Assembly (NCBI GenBank): GCA_948695535.1 | Contig: CAPRTS010000001.1 | Location: forward strand, 1 to 64,000 | Length of the DNA stretch: 64,000 nt | Direction of reading: 5' to 3' | From: an uncultured Eubacteriales bacterium | Lineage (GTDB): Bacteria; Bacillota; Clostridia; Christensenellales; UBA1242 | Part shown: piece by piece, positions 14,976 through 23,935 of the stretch | Position numbering within the stretch: position 1 is the first letter of the stretch | Layout of the letters: each line of letters opens with the position of its first letter | The notes under the pieces: generated by a model | Databases searched by the model: none | Told to the model about the DNA's origin: nothing | Seen by the model: only the letters and a program-made list of their open reading frames with translations | Position numbers and translations under genes: made by a program

Positions 14976-17546
14976 GTGGTTCTCAAACGTATCACTATGA
15001 ACGGGTTCAAATCCTTTGCCGACAAAATCGACATCAATTTTGGCGGCGGTATTACCGCGATTGTAGGACCGAACGGTTGCGGCAAAAGTAACGTCAGTGA
15101 TGCGATCAAATGGGTACTGGGGGAGCAGAGTTACAAGGCCGTGCGTGGTGGCTCCATGCAAGACGTAATTTTCAAGGGTACGGAAACCCGCAAAATGCAA
15201 TCTTACGCCGAAGTCAGTTTGGTGTTCGACAACCGCAGTAAAGTTTTTGACATTGACGAAAGCGAAGTAACCTTGTCCCGTAAATTGTATCGTGACGGCG
15301 AAAGCGAATACGCGATTAACGGGCAACCGACCCGTTTGAAAGATATTAACAACTTATTACACGACAGCGGTATTGACCGCGACGGCTTAACGATTATCAG
15401 CCAAGGTCAGGTGGCGGACTTGGTGGCCGCCAAGCCCGAAAACCGCCGGGGTATTTTTGAAGAAGCGGCGGGCATTGCCAAGTTCCGCGCACGCAAAGAC
15501 GAAGCCGCCCGTAAGTTGGAACGCACCAGTCAAGAGTTAGTGCGCGTTGGTGACGTGTTGGCGGAAATCGAGCGCAACCTGGGCCCGTTAATGAAGCAAG
15601 CGGAAAAAGCCCAAAAGTATTTGGCGTTAAAGGAAGAATTAAAGAAGTTAGAAATCAATTTGTTTATTTATAAATACGACCACGTGGCAGAAGAAAAGGC
15701 CAAGGTACAAACGCAGGTGGACACCTTGGGGGCCGAATTGAAAAAATTGCAAAGCGAATTGGCGACCATGGACGCGGCCAGTGCCAACGGTATGCAAGAG
15801 TTGTCGGCCTTAGACAAAAAGGTGGCGACCTTGCGCGACCAGATTCTGGCCTTGTCGATTGATAACGAACGCCAAAGCGGCGAGCAATTATTGTACCAAG
15901 CCACCGCGGACGGACTGCACCAAGCCGAAATGCAAAAGGCGCAGTTGCTGTCCAAGCAACAAATGATTAAGAACTTGATTGATTCGGGTGAAGGCTTTAA
16001 ATATAGCGTGAAAAAATTGTTGGCGGAACGCAGTCACAATGGCGAAGTCGCCCGGGCGATCGTCGGTGTGGTTTCGCAAGAATTGTCCGTGCCGAAAGAA
16101 TTAGAAACCGCGATGGAAATGGCGTTGGGGGCGGCCGCGCAAAACGTGATTACTCACGACGAAGAAGACGCGAAAAAGTTAGTCCATTTGTTGGCGTCTA
16201 AAAATTTAGGTCGGGCAACCTTTTTGCCGATTACGTCGGTTAAGCCCCGCGAAATTACCGCGGCGGAACGACAAATCTTAAAGGGCATGGGTAACCGGGT
16301 GTTGGGTGTCGCCAGCGAGTTAGTCACCTACCAACCGGCGATAGCCGGCGTGGTGTCGAACTTGCTCGGGCGGGTCATCGTTTGTGATAACTTGGACTCG
16401 GCGATTGCGTTATCGCGACAATGTCATTACGCGTTCAAGGTGGTAACCTTGGACGGTGACATCATTGAAACGCGGGGCAGTATCACGGGCGGCAGCAAAA
16501 ACGCGGTGGCCAACACCGTTTGGCACACGAACAATTTGCAACAGATTGCCAAGGACTTAACCGCGGTCGAAACCAACATTGCCGAGTTACAAGCCAAGTT
16601 AAAATCGTTACAACCCAACGCGACGGCGACGGCCAAAACGCCCAGCCAGTTGGAGGTGTTAAAAGACGAACTGGCCAAGGCGCTTGCTGAACGGGATAAC
16701 TTGCATTACTTGACCGGTACTTCGGTTTCGGGGCGTACCGAACTAAGCGAACAAATTAACGAATTACAAGTCAAATACTACTACGCAGAAAACTTAATGA
16801 CCAAAATGGACGCGGAAATTGAAAACCTAAGTCAACGGGTCAGCGAAGAGTACGGCTTGAATTACAGTGCTTGTTACAACCAACGCGATCCCGACTTTGA
16901 CCCGGCGGCGGCCGCGCCTCGCATTGAAGAATTGCGCCGTTCTTTGCAACATTTGGGCAACGTGAACTTGGACGCGATTGAGCAAGTTAAAACCGACAGC
17001 GAACGTTACGAAAGTTACAAAACCCAAAGTGACGATTTATTTGCCGCCAAGCAAGATTTAGAAACGGTGATGCGTGATTTGTCAACGCAAATGGAGAAAA
17101 ACTTTAAGACCGCGTTCGAGCAAATCAATACCAACTTCGGCAAGACCTTTAAGGAATTGTTCGGCGGTGGCAAAGCACAGTTAGTTTTGACTGACGCGGA
17201 AAACTTTTTGGACTGCGGTATTGACATTATCGCCGAACCACCAGGCAAAAAGTTGTCCAACATTATGTTGCTGTCGGGTGGGGAAAAGGCCCTGACCGCA
17301 ATCGCCATCTTGTTTGCAATTTTGCAATACAAAGCGATGCCGTTCTGCCTGCTGGACGAAATTGAAGCGGCTTTGGACGACGCGAATGTTGGTCGCTTTG
17401 CCAGTTACTTGCATAACTTCTCAAGCGAAACCCAATTTATTGTGATTACCCACCGCAAACCGACCATGGAGTTGGCCGACCGCTTGTACGGAATTACTAT
17501 GGAAGAAAAAGGCATCTCGAAAATTGTGTCGGTCAAATTGGCGTAA
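14976..17546 (+). CDS. smc: Chromosome condensation protein SMC, short-armed
   Basis: This is the ATPase that extrudes DNA loops and helps chromosome segregation with ScpA and ScpB. From the GTG at 14976 it has 856 residues and begins MVLKRITMNGFKSFADK. Walker A GPNGCGKS is at 31-38, the hinge about 338-505 (ending ITGGSK), the signature LSGGEK near 766 and Walker B FCLLDEIEAALDD near 790. Heads and hinge are normal, but each coiled-coil arm is only about half the usual length (about 170 and 120 residues instead of about 300 each), so the protein is some 330 residues short without any break in the frame. Earlier in-frame starts overlap the upstream terminator and were rejected. Confidence 0.95.
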   Translation: MVLKRITMNGFKSFADKIDINFGGGITAIVGPNGCGKSNVSDAIKWVLGEQSYKAVRGGSMQDVIFKGTETRKMQSYAEVSLVFDNRSKVFDIDESEVTLSRKLYRDGESEYAINGQPTRLKDINNLLHDSGIDRDGLTIISQGQVADLVAAKPENRRGIFEEAAGIAKFRARKDEAARKLERTSQELVRVGDVLAEIERNLGPLMKQAEKAQKYLALKEELKKLEINLFIYKYDHVAEEKAKVQTQVDTLGAELKKLQSELATMDAASANGMQELSALDKKVATLRDQILALSIDNERQSGEQLLYQATADGLHQAEMQKAQLLSKQQMIKNLIDSGEGFKYSVKKLLAERSHNGEVARAIVGVVSQELSVPKELETAMEMALGAAAQNVITHDEEDAKKLVHLLASKNLGRATFLPITSVKPREITAAERQILKGMGNRVLGVASELVTYQPAIAGVVSNLLGRVIVCDNLDSAIALSRQCHYAFKVVTLDGDIIETRGSITGGSKNAVANTVWHTNNLQQIAKDLTAVETNIAELQAKLKSLQPNATATAKTPSQLEVLKDELAKALAERDNLHYLTGTSVSGRTELSEQINELQVKYYYAENLMTKMDAEIENLSQRVSEEYGLNYSACYNQRDPDFDPAAAAPRIEELRRSLQHLGNVNLDAIEQVKTDSERYESYKTQSDDLFAAKQDLETVMRDLSTQMEKNFKTAFEQINTNFGKTFKELFGGGKAQLVLTDAENFLDCGIDIIAEPPGKKLSNIMLLSGGEKALTAIAILFAILQYKAMPFCLLDEIEAALDDANVGRFASYLHNFSSETQFIVITHRKPTMELADRLYGITMEEKGISKIVSVKLA

Positions 17547-17565
17547 ACAGCGGGTATGTTTTCCC

Positions 17566-17593
17566 TTGACAACTAAGTAAGGTCATATTTACT
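17566..17593 (+). promoter_or_regulatory. Candidate promoter of the tracrRNA
   Basis: TTGACA (17566-17571), 16 bases, TTTACT (17588-17593). Transcription would begin near 17600, just before the anti-repeat. The -10 match is only four of six bases. Confidence 0.55.
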
Positions 17594-17599
17594 TATAAA

Positions 17600-17694
17600 A
17601 GTAACTTATACCATACCACACATAGGTTACTGGAATAATGGTAACTCGCAAGAGTTATCCAGTAAGTGACTACCCAAATGGGTAGTCTTTTTTT
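17600..17694 (+). ncRNA. tracrRNA of the type II-C CRISPR system
   Basis: The anti-repeat lies at 17606-17636. Its first 14 bases (17606-17619) are identical to the plus-strand start of the CRISPR repeat, so they pair with the 3' end of the crRNA repeat, and ACTGGAAT (17629-17636) pairs with the crRNA 5' end GTTCTAGT (two G-U pairs). A hairpin follows, GGTAACTC-GCAA-GAGTTATCC (17640-17660), as the nexus-like stem, and a terminator hairpin at 17668-17687. The tracrRNA is needed for crRNA processing and for loading Cas9. It is on the same strand as cas9 and directly upstream; the guides are transcribed from the opposite strand. Ends are estimated from the sequence. Confidence 0.85.
17668..17694 (+). 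terminator. Terminator of the tracrRNA
   Basis: An 8-bp perfect stem, GACTACCC and GGGTAGTC with loop AAAT, is followed by seven T residues. Confidence 0.9.
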
Positions 17695-17709
17695 GATTAA
17701 TTACCTAAG

Positions 17710-17723
17710 ATATGATATCATAT
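17710..17723. promoter_or_regulatory. Perfect 14-bp palindrome before cas9
   Basis: ATATGATATCATAT is a perfect palindrome between the tracrRNA terminator and the cas9 ATG (17727). It could be an operator or part of the cas9 promoter; no clear ribosome site is seen there. Confidence 0.4.
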
Positions 17724-17726
17724 TTT

Positions 17727-20700
17727 ATGACCAAAGATTACAGCTTGGGTTGGATATTGGTGTTGGCAGCGTTGGTTGGGCAGTTTTAGCCAATAATGAG
17801 CAAGAACAACCTTGTCGGATAGAGACGATGGGCGTGCGAACATTTGCTACTAATGAAGTATCAAAAACTGGGGAAAGTACCGCTAAGGCACGTCGTGAAG
17901 CTCGCGGTATGCGGCGTCGCACCCGTCGGCGTCAATTTCGTAAAGAACGTTTGATTAAATTATTGACCAAAAGTTTAGGGATTACTTATCCATAACTGTA
18001 TCAAACTTCTATTCCGGAAGATATTTATGCTTACGGATGCGGGGAATTGAGCAAAAATTAACCAATAATCAACTTGCTAAGGTAATTCTGCACTTGTTCA
18101 AACGGCGTGGTTTTCAAAGTAATCGTCAAACTGACAAAACGGGAGACGTAGGTAAGTTATTACAAGCCTTAAAGGCGAATACTGAATATATTCAAGCCCA
18201 TGGCTACCGCACGATTGGTGAAGCATTGTATCGTGATCAACGTTATCATGCGGAAAACTGTGGTCGCACAATTTATAACATTCGTAACCATACGGGGGAC
18301 TATCACAACTGTTTTCAACGGGAAGAATTATTGTCTGAATTGCAAATGATTTTACAACAGCAACAAACCTTAGGTAATTCAGGCGTTACCGCTGATTTTG
18401 TGACTCAGGTGTGCTCATTATTTTGTGAACAACGAACCTTTGATGAGGGCCCCAGCCAACCCAGTCCGTATCATCAAGATCAGTTTCCTGTTGGACAATG
18501 TACTTTTATTCCCAAAGAAAAACGGGCCCCCAAAGCCAGTTATACTTTTGAATTATTTCGGGCATGGGATAAAATTACCAAATTACGGATCAACGATCAA
18601 CTATTAACCATTGAACAGCAACGACAAATTGCCAATTATGCATTGCCCAAAGAAAAAGTAACTTTTGCACAAATTCGCAAATTATTGGGCGTAGCTGCTG
18701 ACTAACGTTTTAATCTCTGCCATTACGAATGTAGGCAAAAAGTTAAAGTAGGTGAAGTGTCAGCCACCTTGACTATTCCGGATCTGATCGCCACATCAGA
18801 AAAAACCGTTTTTTTGACCATGGCGAATAGTTATAAAATCCGCCAAGCGTTGGGATATCTTGATGCTGCTAACCATTCTGCTGTTATCGATGCGGTGGCG
18901 TGGTGTTTATCAATCTGTAAAAGCGATAAACGTATCGATGAATATATAGCGAACCATTCTGAGTTATCAACCTTGACCGTAGAACAAAAAACGGCGGTTA
19001 AAAAGTTGAACTTTGATAAATTTGGTCATTTATCGATCCGGGCTATGCAACGGATAATTCCCTATTTACAAGCGGGGAAACGCTACGACGAGGCGTGTCA
19101 CTTGGCCGGCTTTGCGGACAATAGAATGGGGTATAAAACTAAATATTTAACCGGGTCAGCTGTTGATGAAGTTATGGCCAATATTACTTCACCAGTCGTA
19201 AAACGGGCGGTCAACCAGTCCGTACGGGTGATTAATGCCATTATTAAACGTTATGGTTCGCCACAATTTGTGGCGCTTGAACTGGGGCGTGAACTGGCTC
19301 GCGATTATCAAGAACGTCGCAAGATTGAAAAACAACAAATCGCAAACGCAGAAAATAATCAAGCAGTTGCCGAAAAACTGCAAAAAGAATTTGGGGTTTT
19401 GCAACCACGCGGTGTTGATATTTTGAAATATAAATTGTACGAAGAACAAGCGGGCAAATGCTTGTATAGTGGTAAGCCACTAGTTTTGTACCAAGTTCTA
19501 CATGACCCTACCTATGCGCAAATTGACCATATTTTGCCATTCAGCCGTAGTATGGACGACAGTTTTAATAACAAAGCCTTAGTTTATGCCAGCGAAAACC
19601 AAAATAAAGGAAACCGCACTCCGTATGAATATTTTGGTTCTGATACGCAACGTTGGGTGGCGTTTACTCAACAAGTCGCTTTTTTGAGAAACCCTAAGAA
19701 ACGTGCTAATTTATTAAAAGAAAACTTTGGTGAAGAACAATCTAAGGAATGGATTGCACGTAATTTGCATGATACGCAATATTTGTCGCGTGTGCTGTTG
19801 AATTTATGTCAAGATCATCTACTGTTGGCACCTAGTAAAAAATATAAGACAAAAGGACAGGTGCGTAGCGTCAATGGTTGAGCCACTGATTATTTGCGTA
19901 AATGTTGGGGATTAGTTAAAATTCGCGAAGATGGTGATTGCCACCATGCGGTTGATGCGGTTGTTATTGCGACGATTACCCATCAGCGGATTGCTAATAT
20001 TGCAAAATTTAATCAATTACAAGAAAGATTTTATCACAAAGACGGTCGCTTGGTAAACGGCATAACACGGAAAGTAATGACTGCTGATGAAAAGGCTGAA
20101 TATGATCAACAACAAATTGATTTACTGTCAAAACGCTTACCATTACCCTGGCCAACATTCCGCGATGAAGTCAAAATCCGTAGCGCTATTAAATACGATC
20201 GAAATGATTTTACACCTGAAGAAAAAACCGCATTACGAAAATTAGGTTATAGTGAATCAGAAATGGCGTCCGCCCGCCCAGTGTTTGTTAGTCGCATGAA
20301 AAATGTTAAAACTACGGGGGCAATTCATAAAGAAACCATTATGAGTGGGCGAGAATACGCTGTGACCAAACGGTTAATTAAAAGTGTAAGTTTGACAGAC
20401 ATTAAATTAAGTGACAAGCCGGAACCAAAACTATTGAAAGACGATCCCTGCCCGGCACGTAGTATTGAAAATTATTATGACCCCAGTAGTGACCGTTTGC
20501 TGTATTTGGCGTTGAAAAAGTATTTGTTAGAACACAATAATAAAATTGATGAAACGGTGGCTAAGAATTTTCATAAACCGCGTCACGACGGAACGCCCGG
20601 GCCCAGCGTAAAAGCGGTGAAAATGTACGAAAAGTGCAGTCGTGCCGTAATGTTGCCCAATGGCATGGCGGCAAATGACGGCATGTATCGCGTTGACCTA

Positions 20701-21129
20701 TTTACGAAAGAAGGTAAATATTATTTGTGTCCCATTTACTGGGCAGATGTCTATCGCCACCAATTACCAAACCAAGTGATTGCAATTGGTAAAGATTGGT
20801 TGACGATTGATGATAGTTACCAATTTGCGTTTAGTTTGTATCAAAATGATTTAGTGCGTATCAAAAGTAAAAACGACATTAAGTTGAGTAAAGATTCAAA
20901 TCATCAAAACCAAAAATCGAAAAAGCCGCAAGTAATTACCGGTAAAGAATTTTTAGTTTATTATAATGGAACCGGAATTGCTACTGCTTGTATTGGTATT
21001 AAGTCTCACGATCGATGTTATACACAACCAAGTTTGGGTGTTAAAACATTATTAAGTCTGGAAAAATGTTACGTAGATATTTTGGGACAGGTTTATTCGG
21101 CGCCGTATGCCCCACGACAGGAGATTTAA
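17727..21129 (+). pseudogene. cas9: cas9 (type II-C), interrupted by two frameshifts and three stops
   Basis: Read through its lesions this is a Cas9 of about 1130 residues, the usual size for type II-C. RuvC-I (LDIGVGSVGWAVL), the Arg-rich bridge helix (KARREARGMRRRTRRRQFRK), RuvC-II (ALELGRELARDY), HNH (QIDHILPFSRSMDDSFNNK) and RuvC-III (DCHHAVDAVVIA) are all present with their catalytic Asp, Glu, His and Asn residues. The lesions are: a missing T at about 17750 (GGT-TTG became GGTTG), a TAA at 17993-17995, a missing T at about 18031, a TAA at 18703-18705 and a TGA at 19879-19881. The flanking codons keep Cas9 character on both sides of each, which points to recent decay or assembly error. 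The gene ends 1 base before the cas1 start. Confidence 0.9.
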
Positions 21130-21130
21130 T

Positions 21131-22024
21131 TTGGGATACATTAATATTTTTGCCAGTAGTAAAGCCCATGTATCAGTGAAAAATGAACAACTGGTTTTAA
21201 CTAATGAACAAAAACAAATAGACTATCCTTTGGCGGACGTCAGCAGTGTTATGTTAGAAAATCGCGAAAGTAGTATCTCGATTTACGCACTTTCTAAGTT
21301 AGCAACATATAATATTTTGGTTTTTATTTGCGATGAAACGCACTTACCGAATGGTGTGGTGCTACCATATAACAGTTATTATCAAACTTTAACTCAGTAT
21401 AATTTACAAATGAAGATGCCTAAACCTTTGCAAAAACAACTTTGGCAAGCATTAGTTAAAAATAAAATTGCTAACCAAAATCAGGTGTTAAATTTGTGCG
21501 GTGGTTATGATGAATTAAAACCTTTAATTGGCGCTGTGTTAAGCGACGATTCAACGAATGTAGAAGCCAAAGCCAGTTTAGTCTATTTCAAAGCCCTGTT
21601 TGGTAACCAATTTGTTCGTCGCGACGACAACGTAATTAATGCTTGCTTGAATTATGGTTATGCAATTATTCGTGGCTTTATGGCTCGCAGTATTACTGCG
21701 CATGGTTTATTACCATTTCTCGGTATTCACCATGCTAATCAATTAAATAATTTTAATTTGGCCGATGACCTTATGGAAGTATTTCGTCCGGTAGTGGATT
21801 TATTTGTTAAGCAAAAACTAAGTGCTGTTATCGAATTAACGCCAGCGGTTAAAGCCGAACTGTATAACTTAATGAATGTTGAAGTTAGTGTTGGACGTGC
21901 ACGATATTCGCTTGATTATGCGATCGAGTTATTGGTACAAAATTTTATTAAAAGTGCCAAAGAAAAGTCGAACTGCTTAATGCCAATTACGCTTCAAGGT
22001 TTAGAAATTCATCAATATGAGTAA
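21131..22024 (+). CDS. cas1: CRISPR integrase Cas1 (type II)
   Basis: This is a 297-residue integrase that inserts new spacers with Cas2. It starts at a TTG (21131) with AGGAG seven bases upstream, giving MGYINIFASSKAHVSVKNEQ, the normal N-terminus; an upstream ATG at 21107 lies inside cas9 and is less likely. The metal-binding residues are seen in NVEAKASLVYFKALFG (Glu), GIHHANQ (His) and DDLMEVFRPVVD (Asp), so the active site is intact. The reading frame is open throughout, unlike cas9. It overlaps cas2 by 8 bases. Confidence 0.95.
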   Translation: MGYINIFASSKAHVSVKNEQLVLTNEQKQIDYPLADVSSVMLENRESSISIYALSKLATYNILVFICDETHLPNGVVLPYNSYYQTLTQYNLQMKMPKPLQKQLWQALVKNKIANQNQVLNLCGGYDELKPLIGAVLSDDSTNVEAKASLVYFKALFGNQFVRRDDNVINACLNYGYAIIRGFMARSITAHGLLPFLGIHHANQLNNFNLADDLMEVFRPVVDLFVKQKLSAVIELTPAVKAELYNLMNVEVSVGRARYSLDYAIELLVQNFIKSAKEKSNCLMPITLQGLEIHQYE

Positions 22025-22337
22025 TTTTATGCGGCTATTAGTATTTTTTGATTTACCGGTAAAAACGAAAAAAGAGCGTCGTCAAGCCACGCAATTTCGT
22101 AATTTTTTATTAAAAGACGGCTTTTATATGCTGCAATTTAGTTTATATGGTCGAGTTTGCAATACGATTGAAGCGGCTCAATCGCACGAAGAAAAGGTAA
22201 TTTTGCACTTGCCAGCGGTTGGATCGGTACGTTCTTTAATCATTACCGAGAAACAATACACCAATATGCGAATTTTGGTAGGAGTTTCCCATAAAAAAGA
22301 AGCGCCAGTTAAGGCGGCACAACTTTCGTTCTTTTAG
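22017..22337 (+). CDS. cas2: CRISPR adaptation protein Cas2
   Basis: This 106-residue ferredoxin-fold protein forms the bridge between Cas1 dimers during spacer integration. It starts MSNFMRLLVFFDLPVKTKKERRQ, the usual Cas2 beginning with the Asp of FFDLP, and contains GFYMLQFSLYGRVC and the strand VRSLIITEKQY. Its ATG overlaps the end of cas1 (ATGAGTAA), so translation is coupled. It ends 6 bases before the first CRISPR repeat. The length is normal and no lesion is seen. Confidence 0.95.
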   Translation: MSNFMRLLVFFDLPVKTKKERRQATQFRNFLLKDGFYMLQFSLYGRVCNTIEAAQSHEEKVILHLPAVGSVRSLIITEKQYTNMRILVGVSHKKEAPVKAAQLSFF

Positions 22338-22343
22338 TAACCT

Positions 22344-22642
22344 ATTATACCATACCACGAATTAATAGGGAACTAGAACTACTATTGCGAAGGTGGCTCA
22401 AACTTCGCAATTATACCATACCACGAATTAATAGGGAACTAGAACTTGGTTACCTGGTGTTCCGTCCGAGGGTTATTATACCATACCACGAATTAATAGG
22501 GAACTAGAACGTTACTTTTTAAGTCTGGCTTTGCCAAGATATTATACCATACCACGAATTAATAGGGAACTAGAACAGTTCCGCGTCGTGGTCGGCTAGG
22601 CTTTGCATTATACCATACCACGAATTAATAAGAAAACTTAAC
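22344..22642 (-). CRISPR. Type II-C CRISPR array, five repeats and four spacers
   Basis: Four identical 36-base repeats start at 22344, 22410, 22475 and 22541, and a fifth, degenerate in its second half, lies at 22607-22642. Spacers are 30, 29, 30 and 30 bases (22380-22409, 22446-22474, 22511-22540, 22577-22606). Read on the minus strand the repeat begins GTTCTAGTTCCC and ends GTGGTATGGTATAAT, the pattern of type II-C repeats, so crRNAs run on the minus strand toward cas2. The 3' end TGGTATAAT is an extended -10 promoter element, as described for Neisseria II-C arrays, so each spacer should have its own promoter. Confidence 0.95.
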
Positions 22643-22768
22643 AAAAGACATTAGTATAATTGTTCTCGTCAAACCAGCGTGATGTAGTATTGAAATAATG
22701 CTTATACGCGGGTAATTTATCGGGCTATGGTGTAGAGCAGTGGTTTATGTTACATGCTGGCTGGGGAA

Positions 22769-22909
22769 ATGAAGATACAAAAAAATGAATCAGTTGCTGC
22801 GGTGTTGTTAGTGGTTGCTGCTTTGGTTGTTGGGTTGACAACTTACGATTATGGACAAATTAAAACTAATGATGTGGTGGCGACTTTTGATTGGTCGCCG
22901 TTTGTATAA
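22769..22909 (+). CDS. Possible 46-residue single-helix membrane peptide
   Basis: An open frame starts at ATG 22769 behind CTGGGGAA and codes for MKIQKNESVAAVLLVVAALV followed by GLTTYDYGQIK and a short polar end. It has one clear transmembrane segment. It lies 127 bases after the last repeat in an otherwise gene-free stretch (22643-23090) that holds AT-rich sequence and nothing else I recognise. The ribosome site is weak and no promoter stands out, so it may be chance. It could be a small membrane protein linked to the CRISPR locus or the remnant of another gene. Confidence 0.35.
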   Translation: MKIQKNESVAAVLLVVAALVVGLTTYDYGQIKTNDVVATFDWSPFV

Positions 22910-23011
22910 AAAACACTAATGCTCTTGAATTGAGTAACCCCCCCGTGGTTTTTATTAAATTTGACGTAAACCGCCATAAAATTGCTTAACTGCTTGTGTA
23001 AAGTTACTGCA

Positions 23012-23052
23012 TTGACACAAATATTTGCGCATTTTAGTAAAGTAAGTATACT
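23012..23052 (+). promoter_or_regulatory. Candidate promoter region of the ferredoxin gene
   Basis: TTGACA (23012-23017) is followed by a weak TAGTAA at 17 bases spacing (23035-23040) and by a better TATACT at 23047-23052 that lacks a well-placed -35. A strong GGAGG site precedes the gene. Confidence 0.4.
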
Positions 23053-23090
23053 GTAAATAGTTCTTAATTTTAGGAATTAATGGAGGAAAA

Positions 23091-23285
23091 ATGCCTAAAA
23101 AATTAGTGGTTGTGGCCGACAAATGTCCGCAAAATCATCCGTGCCCGTCCGTGCGGGTTTGCCCCGTAGGGGCTTTGTCCCAAACTGGGTTTGGTGCACC
23201 AGTAGTTGATCATAATAAATGTATAAAATGTGGCAAATGTGCCGATTTCTGTCCCCAAATGGCTTTGGTCTTGCAAGAAAGCTAA
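23091..23285 (+). CDS. Small 4Fe-4S ferredoxin-like protein
   Basis: This is a 64-residue protein with a TGGAGG ribosome site five bases before the ATG. The second half has a canonical cluster motif CIKCGKCADFCP (Cys 44, 47, 50, 54). The first half has C12, C18 and C24-P with irregular spacing (DKCPQNHPCPSVRVCPVGAL), a pattern found in a known group of small Firmicutes ferredoxins with one regular and one altered cluster site. It probably carries electrons in the cytoplasm. It stands alone between the CRISPR locus and the end of the convergent V-ATPase operon. Confidence 0.88.
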   Translation: MPKKLVVVADKCPQNHPCPSVRVCPVGALSQTGFGAPVVDHNKCIKCGKCADFCPQMALVLQES

Positions 23286-23308
23286 ACTTTGTGTCCTTTG
23301 GTAATGAC

Positions 23309-23935
23309 TTACTGTCCTGCGTTTTGTAAATCTTTAACTTTCATGGTCCGGACTTGGGCTTCGCGTTGAGTTTCATCCAGTTTCATGGTGATAAATTTGA
23401 TGTTGCTTTCAATTTCCGGAATCATGTTGTATTCTAAACTGTTAATGCGACGACGCACTTTCTGAATTTCCTCTGCCAACATACTGCACGTTTTTTCAAT
23501 ATTTGCCAGTTCTAACAGCGTAGCGGTCAAATTTTGTAGTCTGTTTAAGGCACTGTCAAAGGTGGTTGGTGTCGTAATTAACACGGGAGTGACGGCGTGC
23601 GGGTCGGGCTGGACTTCGACGTAGGGGACAACTAAGCCCATAATATTACGAGTGTCATAAGTGACCGTGACGGTACGGGTAGCGGCGGCTAAGGCGTCAT
23701 CAATGGCCGCCGTTGACAATCTAGCACTGGCGGTCATGAACAAATGCAAGGCGGCCGTTAAGTCTTTTTCACTGCGTTCGCGTAAAGTTTGGTTTTGCTT
23801 AATTAACTGCATAAAAGTGCGCAACATTTCGTCGCTTTTATCTTTTAATAATTTGTGGGCGTGGGTGGCGGTTTGCAATCGGCCGCGTTGACGCAAACGT
23901 TCCATGCGGGTGGGAGTAAAATTACTGCTGGTCAT
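23309..23935 (-). CDS. atpD: V-type ATPase subunit D
   Basis: This 208-residue protein is the central rotor shaft subunit. It starts MTSSNFTPTRMERLRQRGRL, the usual PTR..L..lk.rL..A pattern, and ends in a long coiled helix (NIEKTCSMLAEEIQKVRRR, INSLEYNMIP). Two long helices with a variable middle fit the family; length is normal. It is the last gene of the operon and overlaps subunit B by 14 bases. Confidence 0.95.
   Translation of the reverse strand: MTSSNFTPTRMERLRQRGRLQTATHAHKLLKDKSDEMLRTFMQLIKQNQTLRERSEKDLTAALHLFMTASARLSTAAIDDALAAATRTVTVTYDTRNIMGLVVPYVEVQPDPHAVTPVLITTPTTFDSALNRLQNLTATLLELANIEKTCSMLAEEIQKVRRRINSLEYNMIPEIESNIKFITMKLDETQREAQVRTMKVKDLQNAGQ

Noticed and set aside
17727..21129. 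Stop-codon reassignment as the explanation of the cas9 stops
   Set aside because: Both TAA and TGA end many neighbouring genes normally (for example recN and nusB end in TGA), and the two frameshifts would remain unexplained.
21107..21130. ATG start for cas1 inside cas9
   Set aside because: The TTG at 21131 has AGGAG at the right distance and gives the family's normal first residues.
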